NCBI GenBank assembly: GCA_007922225.1
Contig: ML680097.1
Span: 1 to 64,000, forward strand
Source of the DNA: Emydura subglobosa
Taxonomy: Eukaryota; Chordata; Testudines; Chelidae
Length of the DNA stretch: 64,000 nt
Reading direction: 5' to 3'
Part shown: in pieces, positions 24,608 through 35,900 of the stretch
Numbering within the stretch: position 1 is the stretch's first letter
Layout of the letters: every line of letters begins with the position of its first letter
The notes under the pieces: generated by a model
Seen by the model: only the letters and a program-made list of their open reading frames with translations
Database searches by the model: none
Told to the model about the DNA's origin: nothing
Made by a program: the position numbers and the translations under genes

Positions 24608-24690
24608 ATATTGACGAGTGTCAACAAAATGCCACCATCTGTGAACTGTACAAGGGATGTATTAACACTCCAGGGAATTACAGTTGTAAA
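24608..24690 (+). pseudogene. Calcium-binding EGF exon of the ADGRE-like remnant
   Basis: Acceptor TTTCTCAATGCAG and phase 1 start (G|AT). It reads DIDECQQNATIC, then GCINTPGNYSC, the cbEGF signature. The next cysteine (C-x-C) is replaced by KS and no clear donor follows, so the module is incomplete. Sequence after 24690 is a different, locally repeated DNA (GCAGTATGGCCCA units). Confidence 0.75.
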
Positions 24691-24739
24691 TCAACGAGAG
24701 TCATGGGTTGGGCTCCCCCATCCCCCTTTGAGGGTCTGA

Positions 24740-24900
24740 TTTCTCAGGGAAAGCAAGGCAGTATGGCCCAATGGCCAGAGTCAGTATCACTGCCCAGGGG
24801 TTGCAGCGAGGCAGTATGGCCCAACAGCCAGAGTCAATAAGCAGCCCTTCTGGGTCAGGGCAGCATGGCCTAGTGGCCTGAGTCACCAGTGTTGCCAATG
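24740..24900 (+). repeat. Local degenerate repeat, unit about 60 bp
   Basis: 'ggcagtatggcccaatggccagagtca' recurs at about 24754, 24811 and 24860 with changes. Confidence 0.55.
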
Positions 24901-25620
24901 TCTGGGAGACAGTGGGGCCTGTTGGCCCATTGGGGGAGTGGGGCTCCACTTAGGAGCATGTCACACGTGGGGTAGTACTCTTCTGAGCTCCTAATGGTGG
25001 TGGGGGTACTTGCTACTGAGTCAGCGGGGATCCTCCCACAACACACTGACTCTCTCCATGGGTCAGGGCTAGCCTCCTTCCCTGGGCTACTTCCTACCCC
25101 ATCTCCTCCAGTGGTGGTTCATCAGTAGGTCAGGCCTCTGGGTCCTTCAACATGTCCAGCCTGCGGGCAGGCATTCGGTCACAGGTTCCGGGACTCCTTC
25201 TGGATCCACCGGGTCTCTAATCCGCTTGGTTCCCGAGTATGTTGGTTCCCGAGTATGCTGGTTCCATAGCAGGGGCCTCCAGCAGGTCTCCTTCATCCTT
25301 GATAGTCAGCCCAAAATGAACGAGGCTGCTGGTCCCTTTTGAACTGAGGCAGGAGTTGGAGCATGCTCATCACGGTCTAAGGGGCGGGACTTCCTCCGCC
25401 TATAATGCACGGTTGGTCAACTCCCTTGTCTCTAGTGTGAGGTAGACACACCCCATCACAGGGGAAAGCTCCAAACCATCACCTTCCCCAGCAGGGAAGA
25501 ACCACAAAGACCTTCATGTCCCAGGCAGAGTGGAAGATATGCAAAGATCTGGCACAGAAGAGACGGATTCCCAGGGAAGTGGTTTCATAGTGAGAAACTC
25601 TGTCACTTCTCCCCTCCCGG

Positions 25621-25734
25621 CTGCTGAGATGCGGCTTATCACAGGGAACTGCAGTGCGGACAGCGAGGTCTTCAGGGTCAGGGCTCAGACGATAGACATT
25701 CACTGCGATACAGTCACCATAGCAACCAAACAAG
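25621..25734 (+). pseudogene. GAIN exon of the ADGRE-like remnant
   Basis: Compared with intact exon 7 (39718-39813): CTxxTGAGA..., the LITGNCS motif, the MDIN/IDIH-C block and the donor (AAG then GTACCATCC) are shared. It is 114 bp against 96 bp, a difference of six codons in frame. The pyrimidine tract is kept (CCCCTCCC) but the acceptor reads GG, not AG. Confidence 0.85.
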
Positions 25735-25861
25735 GTACCATCCCGGGGATGGAGATGCCCAGGGACCAAAGCACAGCACAGAGCAACTCCCAGACACCGA
25801 ACCCCAGCCTTTGTTCTATCCTTCCTCTGTCCCGGGATCCCCAGGCCAGGACCCTCACCTT

Positions 25862-26185
25862 GTATTTGACTATATTAAAATGGATTTTGTTTGAATAGGC
25901 CCAATTCACTAAGTGATCCAGATAACATTGTATAATTGCCCTACCCTCATCATTTACCACTCCACCAATATTTGTGTCATCCACAAATTTTATCAATTAT
26001 GATTTTATATTTACTTCCAAATCATTGATGAAAATGTTGAACAGTGTCTGGCTTAATACTGATCACTGTGGAACCCCACTAGAAAAACCTTCATTGGATG
26101 ACGATTCCCCATTGACAACTATTTTTTAAAATCTGTCAGCTAGCCAGTTCTTAACCCATTTAACGTGCCCATAGCCCTTCATCAC
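25862..26185 (-). mobile_element. CR1/L2-type LINE fragment (antisense)
   Basis: Minus-strand translation has KFVDDTNIGG, the reverse transcriptase catalytic region (VDD), and 'ccacaaattttatcaat' type CR1 sequence. It lies inside the ADGRE remnant. Confidence 0.7.
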
Positions 26186-26265
26186 CCACCCAGTGCCTTC
26201 ACTGACCTAGTGGTGGCTATGTCTGATCTTCTTATGATGCAGTGACTGTGCCCCTGAGTCTCCGG

Positions 26266-26412
26266 GTGAGAGAGGAATACAGGAGATGGCTCAAGGGATT
26301 TCGAACATCCAGCACAAAATCTCAAACAGCCAATCTATCCATGTTTACTGTCGCCCCCACCAGCACCAAGACAGTTAGAGGTCCTCAGCTCTGTTCCAAT
26401 ACCAGCCTGTGA
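26266..26412 (+). pseudogene. C-terminal tail exon of the ADGRE-like remnant
   Basis: Reads [12 protein letters not shown]..., against [12 protein letters not shown]... in the intact receptor tail, and stays open to TGA at 26410-26412 (48 codons plus stop). The upstream 25 bp also match the intact intron (ATGATGCAGTGAC). The acceptor is CTCCGG where the intact gene has CTCCAG. Confidence 0.85.
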
Positions 26413-27917
26413 AACAGTTGTCTCTAGCTGGGTCTCATTATTGCTGTAAAGGGCTTTGCCCCCCAAGTGACCCAAGATTTGTTTTAAGTCAGTTGGGAAT
26501 GTCATTGAGAGTGTTAGTTAGTCACATCCTGATTGAGGGGTATCCTACATGTCTTAGGCACCAGCACCAAATGCTCCTTTCCTAGCACCTCCACATTCCC
26601 TTCACTTCGCTCCACTGACAACTCTGGTGGCCACTGTTTGTGGGCTGGGTGAGCATTGGCTTTTGCAATGTAAAGATCTGCACATATTGGATCAGGATTG
26701 TTTCCTGGTACTGAAACTTTGTCTGTGACCATCCCCAATGAGTGGTCAGCACTGCGGGGAATATCCTTTGCCTCCTTTACCCTTATTGAGTAAGAATCCC
26801 GGAACTTTGGTTTTTGCCACCAATTCGTACATGACACTCACAGGTGCTTACGAACCTTTCATCATTTTTCTCCTTCTCTTTCCAGAAAGGAAGAACATGG
26901 AGGGAAAGCACAGCCTCTTGTGTCTCACACCTCCCTGCTGCAGCCCAACATCAGACACTGCAGCCTTTGCATGGATGACGAAGTTGCTGCTTTATTGCAA
27001 ACAGCCAATAGCTGCTGCTTGTTGTTTTGTCTGTGTAAGGTGGGAGCAGGGGAAGGGAGAGGGCTCTGTCTTTCCTAAGCATGATGCACTGTTAGAACCC
27101 CACCCGTAGCTGGACCAGTCCACATTTCTGACAGCAGATGCATGTGAGTGAACAAACAATTCCATGGAGTGTTAGTAGCAGCTACAGGTGTAGCACATTC
27201 ACCATCACCAGCTAATAATATGTCAGACATATTAGTCATGTAAAAAGGGAAACGATTTTGGAGGGCAGAAGGACACTTTTATCCAGCGGTCAGTTAAAGC
27301 AGGATGTACAGATCCTGAGTTTCGAGGAAATCCATGAAACCATTAAGTTTGAATGTGATGAGGGCGTCCGGTGAGAAGGCAGAACCTGGATCCACCATGG
27401 GGAGAAGCCAGGAGCACTTTTGCAATTGGGAACCTTTTGCCCTTCACACGGATTGGCTCGGAGCCTTGTTTAGTCTTAAGGCCCACTCTCCACACCCAGA
27501 ATACACGGGGTGTCTGTGTATATTTTAATGTTACGCACTGCATACCCATCCACCTATGGGGCCTCTGTGGCACAGCCAAGAACAGCCTCCATATCTGCCA
27601 TCCCAGGCCACTGTCTTAACCACATGACCACCCTGGATCTCAAGCTGACAGGTGAGTCCTACATTGTGCAGCTGTACCTCAGCCCAGACCTGATAGCCGC
27701 CAAGGTCCAACGTGCAGAGTGAAAAAGATGCAAGTTAAATCTAATTTTAGAAAAGAGATCTGGCCCTGAGCACACCTCCTTTTTGGAAGTCCACACTCAC
27801 TTTTTCTACTGCTCATCCAAAGTGAGCAAGACCTCTGCACTGCATTATACCCCACCACACAACTTAATCTGCAGAGATCATCAGGGAACATCTCTTTGGA
27901 ATTGCTTTTCACCAGTT
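26413..27917. other. Intergenic, nothing assigned
   Basis: No domain, splice-supported exon or transposon end recognised. Short open frames at 26738-27109 and 27334-27619 have no known motif. Confidence 0.5.
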
Positions 27918-28008
27918 GAATATGGGGGTTGGACTAGATGAGGGGATTGGACTAGATGACCTCCTCAGGTCCCTTCCAACCCTAATCTTCTATAATTCTA
28001 TGAATATT
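27918..28008 (+). mobile_element. CR1 3' tail fragment
   Basis: 'ggactagatgacctcctcaggtcccttccaaccctaat...ttctataattctatg' is the end of a plus-strand CR1. Confidence 0.8.
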
Positions 28009-28065
28009 TGGATGGTGCTGTGCAGCTGAAGACATAGGAGAGATACGGAGAAAGAACAGTTTTTT

Positions 28066-28335
28066 TGGTTAAAACGTTGGATTAAGACGCAGCAGAACTG
28101 AATTCAGTTCTGGTTTCGTTACAGGCTCCCTGTGTGACTTTGGCCAAGTCACCTGATCCTTTCTTCCCCATCTGTATAAAAGGGATAATAATCCTTCTGT
28201 TCTCCTATCTTGTGTCCATCTTGTCTACATAGATTGTAAACTCTTTGAGCCAGGGACTGTCTCATACTATGTGTATGTACAGCACCACGCACAGCGGGGC
28301 TCTAGCTGCCAAGGAAACATAAATAAATACTAGCC
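28066..28335 (+). repeat. MIR/L2-type SINE
   Basis: Forward MIR order: 'gtgtgactttggccaagtcac', 'ccccatctgtataaaa', then the L2-type tail 'gattgtaaactctttgagccaggga ... gtacagcacc' and a final AT-rich 'aaataaatac'. One of the most complete SINE copies in the window. Confidence 0.7.
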
Positions 28336-29258
28336 AACAGAAGTGGGCTCACACGATCATTGCAATCAGCTTGGAGAAGTTTCTCATGGAAAGATGGCAT
28401 CGGCAAATTTCACAGTGCTGTGGAAAAAGCATGTTTTGAAAACAAATTTTATTTGAAAGACGAGAGAATGTAGTGGTGCAGTGACAGGGCTGGCGATGAA
28501 AATCTATTACAGGCCAGGCCCTCGGCTGGTGTAAACTAGTGCATGTTCAAGAATCCTTCTGGGCCTTGGGAAGCAAACAATAGCCATGAAGCAGTGTGCT
28601 TCAGCCACGTCCTCAGCCTCACCTTCACCCCATCAGTCACAACCCCCATGCCAGGTGCTGGGAGCAGGGCTAACATAGAGTTTTTATGCCAGCTCCGCAA
28701 TGGCCAGGAAGGATGCCTGCACAGCAGGGCTAATCACAAGCCATTTCTGCCCACTTGAAAGCCCCTTTAGACTGCCAGAGGTCTCCAGGACAGGCAGAAC
28801 ATGATCGTAAAACCTCAAACCAAAGAGGCAACCAAGGTCCATAAGCAGGTTGTTTTATTATTTACACCTTACAGTGAAACAGCATAACAAGCCCACACAT
28901 GTAGCATGCAAGAGTTCTGGAAATCGCCTTTTCCTTACAGTGTGCTTACCTAAGAAATAACTGCTTTCTGGCCTGGTAACTGGCCCTTTAAATCTGGGAG
29001 AGATAACCAGCTAAAAACTTTAAGGTGGATGCTGAATTCAGTTGGGTTGTGGATTTGCATCAGAGGAGAGGATTTGGTTCAATCCTGCTTCCCCCCTCCA
29101 GATTTTGTAGATAGTTGTGATGGAGAATGGCAGCTGAAGCACCTACCCCACTGGCATAGTGAAGCCGATAATAAATGATATAATAATGAATGACTAAATA
29201 ATAAAACATGATAAAGATTGTTAGAGAGGTGATTGTTTCACTGAGATAAAGTGGAGGG

Positions 29259-30160
29259 TGTGACGCCCTGCACCCAAATGGTCACCCTTACAGTGTAATG
29301 GTGTATTGTCTAATGCAAAGTATGTCACGCTAGATGTCTTTGGAATACTCATTATGTAATGATCATTATTGTTATAGTAAAACGTTTGCTATAATGTCAT
29401 GTGTATAGTTATGAGGCTTCACTATGTAATGTTCCCAAAGATGTGATGTGTCCTCATGGCTTGAAACATATCCAGGCAAAACTCACCAGGAGCAGAGGGG
29501 CAGTTCGCACCTCATCAAGACCTAAGACTCATCAAGTATAGGACAAACCCAGCTCAGCCTTCCAGGAACAAAGGACTAGGTTGGGTATCAATAGAGGATC
29601 AATTGGACTCTCCAGTGAGTCACTTCCCTTCCCTTGGCCAGCTTGGAACCATGATGAAGCAACGTTCACTGACTCAGGACATGGATGAGTCCATATAAGG
29701 ACACTGTCATCTGACCCTGAGGGAGGCAAAGTCTCAGAGAGGAGAAGAAGCATTATAAAAAGGGGAGACATTTGCCATGCTCTCTCTTTTCCATCTCCAT
29801 CTACAAACGCCACCAAACAACTGAAGTGCTAACCAAAGGGGAAAGCCTGGCTGAAGGGAAATCAGCCAGCCTGCGGTGAGAATCTGTAAGGTTGCAGAAA
29901 CTGTTAACTTTCGTTTAGAATGCATTTCGTTTTTGTTTCTCTTGACCAAATCTGACTTGTTATGCTTTGACTTCTAATCATTTAAAATCCTTCGGTAGTT
30001 AATAAATGTGTTTATTTGTTTGTTCTACCTAATGCAGCGCGTTAGGTTTGAAGTGTTGCAGAGGAAGATCGTGAGTATCAAATCGAACGTTGAAATGGAG
30101 GCTTACAGAAAAGCCTCGGAAGGGGTTCAAAATTCGGAGAATGGTAGTTTGGTCGTTTGA
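29259..30160 (+). mobile_element. LTR-like segment, probable solo LTR
   Basis: Begins TGTGACG. It has a TATA box (TATAAAA, 29754-29760) and AATAAA (30001-30006) inside the block 'cattt-aaaatc-cttc-gtagttaataaat', which is shared with the segment at 31.8-32.75 kb. No coding genes flank it. The right border is uncertain. Confidence 0.5.
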
Positions 30161-31778
30161 ATGATTAAAGAGCGGTGTCAATATCAGAACATTCTGTGAT
30201 GTTTAAAGTAATAATCAGTTTTCAAATAGAAGTGTTATTTAAGTAAGAATTAGTAGTGGAGAATTAGGTGATGGCGGTTGGGAAGGCGGGTCCCATAGGA
30301 ATGCATTGCTTCCATAGACTCGCATTGGGATGATGCAATCAACTACTTCCTGTGGGGAACGACTCAGCAGAACCCATACAAATACATTGTAGCCCACTGA
30401 CATGTATGGAACCTGCAGACAGGAAGTACATGTGACCCCTCCCAGTCACATGCAGTACATGTGACTGGTATGTAAATTACTGAAAGCTGATTGGCCGTAA
30501 AGGCTAATGCATATAATTTTCTTTGTTAAATTGATGAATTTATATGAGCTTACAGTGTTCAGTGGGCATAATTGAACATTGTAAAACAGAGGTTCCTAGG
30601 GTTGCATCTGAGATGGGGGGTATGTATAGGGTCATTCTATTGTGTATGGGGTCACTCATTCAAAGAGTGGCTGGCTAAAAGCACTCTCACTTAGTTGGGA
30701 GCAGTTTACATGCTGGAGGTTGTGTATGAACAGCCAAGGAGCGAGGTTTTCACAGCAGAACACAGTAAGACGGGCTCCAGGAGTGGGGCATTGGGGTGAC
30801 ACAGCAATTCACCAGTTCAGATTGCACCAAGGGAATGTCACAGAGGGCTCTCCCCCACTCACCCACCCAAATTGAACTCCAATCCCATGGGAAAACTCCA
30901 GTCAACTTCAGTGGGAGCAGGAGTGGGTCCTCATTCAAAAATAGTGCCGAGTCTGCAAAATACAGCCAGCCTCCACTGAAGTGACATATGCAGGAAAATA
31001 ACTAAACAAGTGTTAGATAAAACCCGCTCCCTTCCTCCATCCATGCACAGATAAGCCATAAAATAGCAGTTAATAGAGGCTCTTCTAAATAAACCAAAAA
31101 TGTCCACTTCCAGAAATGGTGGTGTCTGGCTAGGACTGGAGCTGGGAGGTTTTTCAGAGATAAGTCTCCACTTTTTCCTCCATTCTTTTATTCCTGGAAA
31201 GGAAAGCAAAAAAAGACAAGAAAAATGAAGCCAGGTTCAAAAGCTCCTCTTTAAACATGCAGATTCTCTCTGGGACATGATAGACAAAGCTTCTGGGTCT
31301 GAGATAATGTAGCCAGAGGAAACTCCATTCAATGCTAACTCTGCATTGGGAATGGCTCATCTGCACAGACAAGATTTCCACCCAGGTTTTGGTTTGCAAA
31401 CCTCCCCATTCTGATAAATTCAGGTCCTTGTATCACAAAGCCAACAGTTGCCCAGCCCATTCCACGGTGAGTGATGCATGAAGCTTGCAAAGAAGCAAAG
31501 GGAAAGGAATGTGGAGGTGCAAGAAAAGAGGTGTTCTGTGCTGGGGTCTAGGACACCTGGGATTCCCCCTGGATTTGGATGCAATTGAATAGCACTCAGA
31601 CTCCCACTGCCATTCTCAGATGGATTAAAACAAACGTGTTACTGAGGGGACAAGGCACCCCAGGAGCTATAACAGACCCAGAGAGATGCAACTCTTTTGA
31701 TGCTAGTGTTGGAACAGAACAGAGGATTATGAGACTCTGTGCCTTAAAACAGCACCCTGAAACCCCCATATTCACCAC
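30160..31778. other. Intergenic, nothing assigned
   Basis: No gag or pol-like frame between the two LTR-like segments, so they do not look like one provirus. No gene recognised. Confidence 0.5.
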
Positions 31779-32753
31779 TGTCACATAACTATAATATGGT
31801 TTGCACAAAGTATATCTTATGAGTTATCCTTTTAAATGTCTTGATCTGTTAAGCATTAATATCCTGTTGAATTGTACATGAAGTTAGGAAGTTTTGCTCT
31901 GTGTGTGCTACTTAAAAATATTGTGGGGTTAGAAATGCCACAACCAGTCTTTCAGGTATAACAGTGGAGTAGCTACACAGCGCTAATGGTTCACCAGCAC
32001 CCATCAAGGAAAGAATCCACTTATCCCAGAAACTGTATACCATAAAGACTTCACAAAGAAAGCACATAGGCAATCGATGTTGCTTGACCAATGGGGGCAG
32101 CCCCTCATCTCATAACCAGAGATCTTTCCAGGAAGCTGGAAAAGCTATAAAAGGGGAACTGACATTATCACTTGGCCTCTCTCCACCCACAACTCAACAC
32201 CTGAAGGAATGTCTGGAAGAGAAGACTTTGAACAGGGGAAGGGTGGTCCCAGACTGATGAGAGTCCCAGCCTGTGTATTGAGGAACTGCTTGTACCATCT
32301 GCCATGGTGAGACATTGCTTGATTTAAATTCTCTTCACTTTGTTGAAATTAGACTGCAATTTTACTTTTGTTTCTTAAGTAAGCAACTCTGATCATTTAT
32401 GCCTACCACTTATAGTCACTTAAAATCTCTCTTTCTGTAGTTAATAAATCTGTTTTATATTTTATCTTAAAACAGTGTGTCTTGATTGATGTGTTTGGGA
32501 AATCTCAGCTCAGTTAACAAAAGCTTGTGTGTGTCACTTTTCTTTAATGAAATGGTGAACTACCGAACTTACACTGGCCAAGTTTCTGAGCAGTGCAAGA
32601 TGGTACCATTCTGGGGTCCAGTGCTGGGGAGCTGGGGGGACTAGCTGGGGCTTCTCTCTATTGTTGGTTCATGAATGACTAAGGAAAGCATTCATGTAAC
32701 TCCGCTCGGTGTTTCCCTGCCTGTGAATGTCTGTGTAAGTGCTATACCTGACA
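31779..32753 (+). mobile_element. LTR-like segment next to the receptor's stop codon
   Basis: Begins TGTCACATAAC. TATAAAA is at 32146-32152 and AATAAA at 32443-32448 in 'ctgtagttaataaatctg', homologous to the segment at 29.26 kb. The 3' part continues to about 32753, so it appears to end only a few bases from the receptor's stop codon at 32760. On the minus strand it offers ATTAAA (rc of 32543-32548), a possible poly(A) signal for the receptor. The right border is inferred from pattern, not from a target duplication. Confidence 0.5.
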
Positions 32754-32759
32754 GAGGTT

Positions 32760-32954
32760 TCAGCTTGATGGTGTGAGAGGGAGACCAGGAGGCTCAGCAG
32801 CACTGCAGTCCCAGGCTGCACCTCGGGGGACACTGTCACAAGGATCTCCTACCATCCTGGTGCTGAAAGGGTTAGTGGACGTGGACAGACCAGAAGTTTG
32901 AGTTGTGGGGCTGGGTTTCCATCTTTTAATCCATCTCCTGTACTCCTCTCTCAC
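32760..32954 (-). CDS. Receptor exon 15 (cytoplasmic tail, stop)
   Basis: 195 bp from acceptor ATTCTCCAG to TGA (rc of 32760-32762). Begins [12 protein letters not shown], then a Ser/Thr-rich tail of about 50 residues. Confidence 0.88.
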   Translation of the reverse strand: MREEYRRWIKRWKPSPTTQTSGLSTSTNPFSTRMVGDPCDSVPRGAAWDCSAAEPPGLPLTPSS

Positions 32955-35900
32955 CTGGAGAATAAGGGACATGGTCACTGCATCATGTAACTAACACCGT
33001 CAGACAAGGCCACTGCTAGGCCCGATAAGTCACTCAGTGGCTGATGGCAGGTCATGGGTATTACCTGACGATTGAGGAGACAGTGCACCAGGAAGATGAA
33101 GGCTCCCTGCAGGCTGTTGACAATGGTGAATAAATACGCAAAGACAAATTTTGCTGAGCCGACTCGGAAGAGACCAAGACTCCATGTGCAGCCCAGAATG
33201 AAGAGCTGGGCAACAGCTTTAAAAGTCAGTAGTCTGGATAAAGGCAGATGGAGAGATACTGTTATAATGACCCTGTGGAGAGTGACTGAGTCAGGGGCTC
33301 TGGGCAGGATGGGGCGGAAAAGCTGCCATCCGCTTTACTGTGGCTTAGGGTTCCTGTCAAGGTGAACACAATGACAATTTATGCCTATGAATCCTAAATA
33401 TAATATTGTGCCTAACCCCTCCCACAACTTCCCCTTCCACAGGAGACTCTTCCAAAGCAAATGGTTCAACCTGCCATTATTGTTTTGTTTTTAGTCCCTT
33501 CACAGAAGGGCCTGGCAATGTGACAATCAAGTGGGAACAGGATATTGGACCCTTAGGAACCCATCTACATTCTCATAGACTCTAAGGTCAGAAGGGACCA
33601 ATATGATCATGTAGTCTGACCTCCTGCACAACGCAGGCCACAGAACCTCACCCACCCACTCTTGTTCCATAAATTGACAGATGGGTCACTACAGAGTAAC
33701 AGGAAGCCACACTTGCCTTCCTCCACAAAGGATGGCGCTTTACCTCTACAGCCCCAGGGTAAAGGGACAAGTTTTCTCCACAAGTAGCAAACGGCCATCC
33801 ATTGGGCCATGGACCCCAGGTCTGAATATCAGCATAGACTTGCCATTTCTCCTAACACAGCACAGGCATGACTATAGACACCATGACTTTCTGAAACCTC
33901 AACATTCTGATCTGGTTCCTGAATCCTTTCCCCCCATGTCTCCATCCAGCATTCCCAGTTGGAAGCCCTGATCTCGTTCATCCCTAACAAAGTGATTTCA
34001 TAATGAGCTGCTTTAAAGGCAATTTGCACGCCACAATCTGAACGTGCAGCAGGACTGACTGCAAGAGCCTCACCGATCTGTCAGTGTCTTCCGTGCTATT
34101 ACTTCCCTTGACTTCAGCAAAGTGTGGATCAGACGCTTGTATTGCAACTGTCATCTCAACATCTATCCAGGGATCAACGTGATGTACATGAAGCTAAGTA
34201 TGTCCCATGATCCTTTACTGCCGTATGAACCTCCCCCTCTCTCCTAACCCAACCCTTCCTTTGCCGCCCTGGCTGTGCTGTGTCTAATTTAAGGGCCGAT
34301 ATAGCACACCCATATTCATGCAAATTGTCCTTATTCTGGCAGATGGCCCATTGACAACTTTAGGACTCGTGAGTAAGGAACTGCTGGTGTGAGTTAGGGT
34401 TTGCCAGCTCCTTGGGGAGTGAGACTTTTATTCTCTGTTCAGGCGGAAGGTCTCCAGGATAACCTGGAAACCCTGCAGTGCCATGTGCTCAGCTGTATGG
34501 CAGCAGGAATCTGTGAGGAATCCCATAGGAATTCCCATACATGAGGCTCACGGAGCCCTTCTAGCTGATTTAGTGCTATCCTACCTGGTGTCTTTGAGAG
34601 TGGATACGCCTTCATTAAGGGAGGAGAGTTTGCTTCTCAGGATCCAGAGGGTTACAATAAAAAATGTTAAATTTATCTGTGGAAACAACATGAAATATCC
34701 CTTGTAAAACATGCTAACCAGGGCCAGTCACCCTGGGTGAGGCACGGAACAATCCTATGGGATCACTAGACTGCTGCAGACCAATGACTGCTCATCAAGG
34801 TGGGTCATATACCATTCCCTGACAGATCTTGGTCCCATGCCATGCTGGGAACTGTTGGCACAGGCAGGGCTGCAATGTATCAGATGGGATCATAGAGCCA
34901 ACTGGCCACATTTTGCTCTTAACTGAATCTGGAATGACTCCACTGACTCCAATAGGGTTGACAGTTATTCCAGATTTACAGCCATGTGACTAAAACCAAG
35001 ATTTGTCCCAAAGCTTCTCTAGATCCTGTCTATAGAGTATTCCCTCCCATTCTGATGCTGAAATTAATTCTTAACCCACTGCCTGACAGGGGGAGGAATC
35101 TGCAAGGTCATTTGCTACTTTTATTCCTTGCAGCACAGGTAACCTTCCATCCTCAAACTCCCCGTGCTGTAGCCACCTTCCCTTCCCCCATCACTTGGGT
35201 AATTTACTAGCCAGGCAAGACAAGGCAAGGGACACACACATAGAGAGGGGCAGCCCCTGCCTTGGAACATTTGTTTACAAAAGTATTAGGCAAGACAGAC
35301 AAAGGGTGGAAGGAGAAACAGAGGTACAGAGAGAGGAAGCTACTTCCCAAGATAACACAGCAGGCCAGTGGCAGAGTCAGGAATAGAACCCAGCTCTCCT
35401 GACTCATAACCCCGTGCCCTACCCATTATTCCTGACTGCCTCCATATAATGTAGACTACTGGGGTAGGGAAAAATCCTGCACTGGCCAAAGCGGGATGGA
35501 TGAGGTGGAATCTAATAAGACTCTTTCATCTTAAATTCTGTGGGAGATATTCTTCTCTTGGCTCCACTGGAGTCCACAGGGTTATAGAGGTGTGAGAAGA
35601 ATTGAGCTCTGTGGTTGTGTGACATACCCACCAGGATTATGACACAGACTGGTCCCAGGAAGCTCCAGATAAAGTCTGTCTCCACTTCGAGCCAGCAGCT
35701 AAAGGGAGGGAGGGAGAAGAACCATATTATTTCAGACATTAACATGAATTCTTACTATTTTTGGCTACTGGGGTAAAGAAGTAGCTTCTGCAGAGTAAAA
35801 ATAGACTCAGAGGGAACTGCTCAAAAGTTCTGGAGATTCTGATTTCAGAGGGACTATATAGATTTACCCCAGATTTACACCAGTGTAAATACTCTAGCAC

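Larger units (their letters stand above)
24608..26412 (+). pseudogene. ADGRE-like adhesion GPCR remnant (EGF, GAIN and tail exons only)
   Basis: Three plus-strand blocks in the order expected for an EGF-type adhesion GPCR: a calcium-binding EGF exon (24608-24690), a GAIN exon (25621-25734) and the cytoplasmic tail exon (26266-26412). The last two match exons 7 and 15 of the intact minus-strand receptor at 32.8-53.1 kb. The exons for the rest of GAIN, the GPS and all seven helices are missing between them. Both matching exons have GG where the intact gene has the acceptor AG. A CR1 piece sits between GAIN and tail. This is best read as an old paralogue in opposite orientation that lost its core and decayed. 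Confidence 0.8.

Noticed and set aside
29259..32753. A complete endogenous provirus
   Set aside because: The two LTR-like segments differ too much and the interval has no viral coding sequence.
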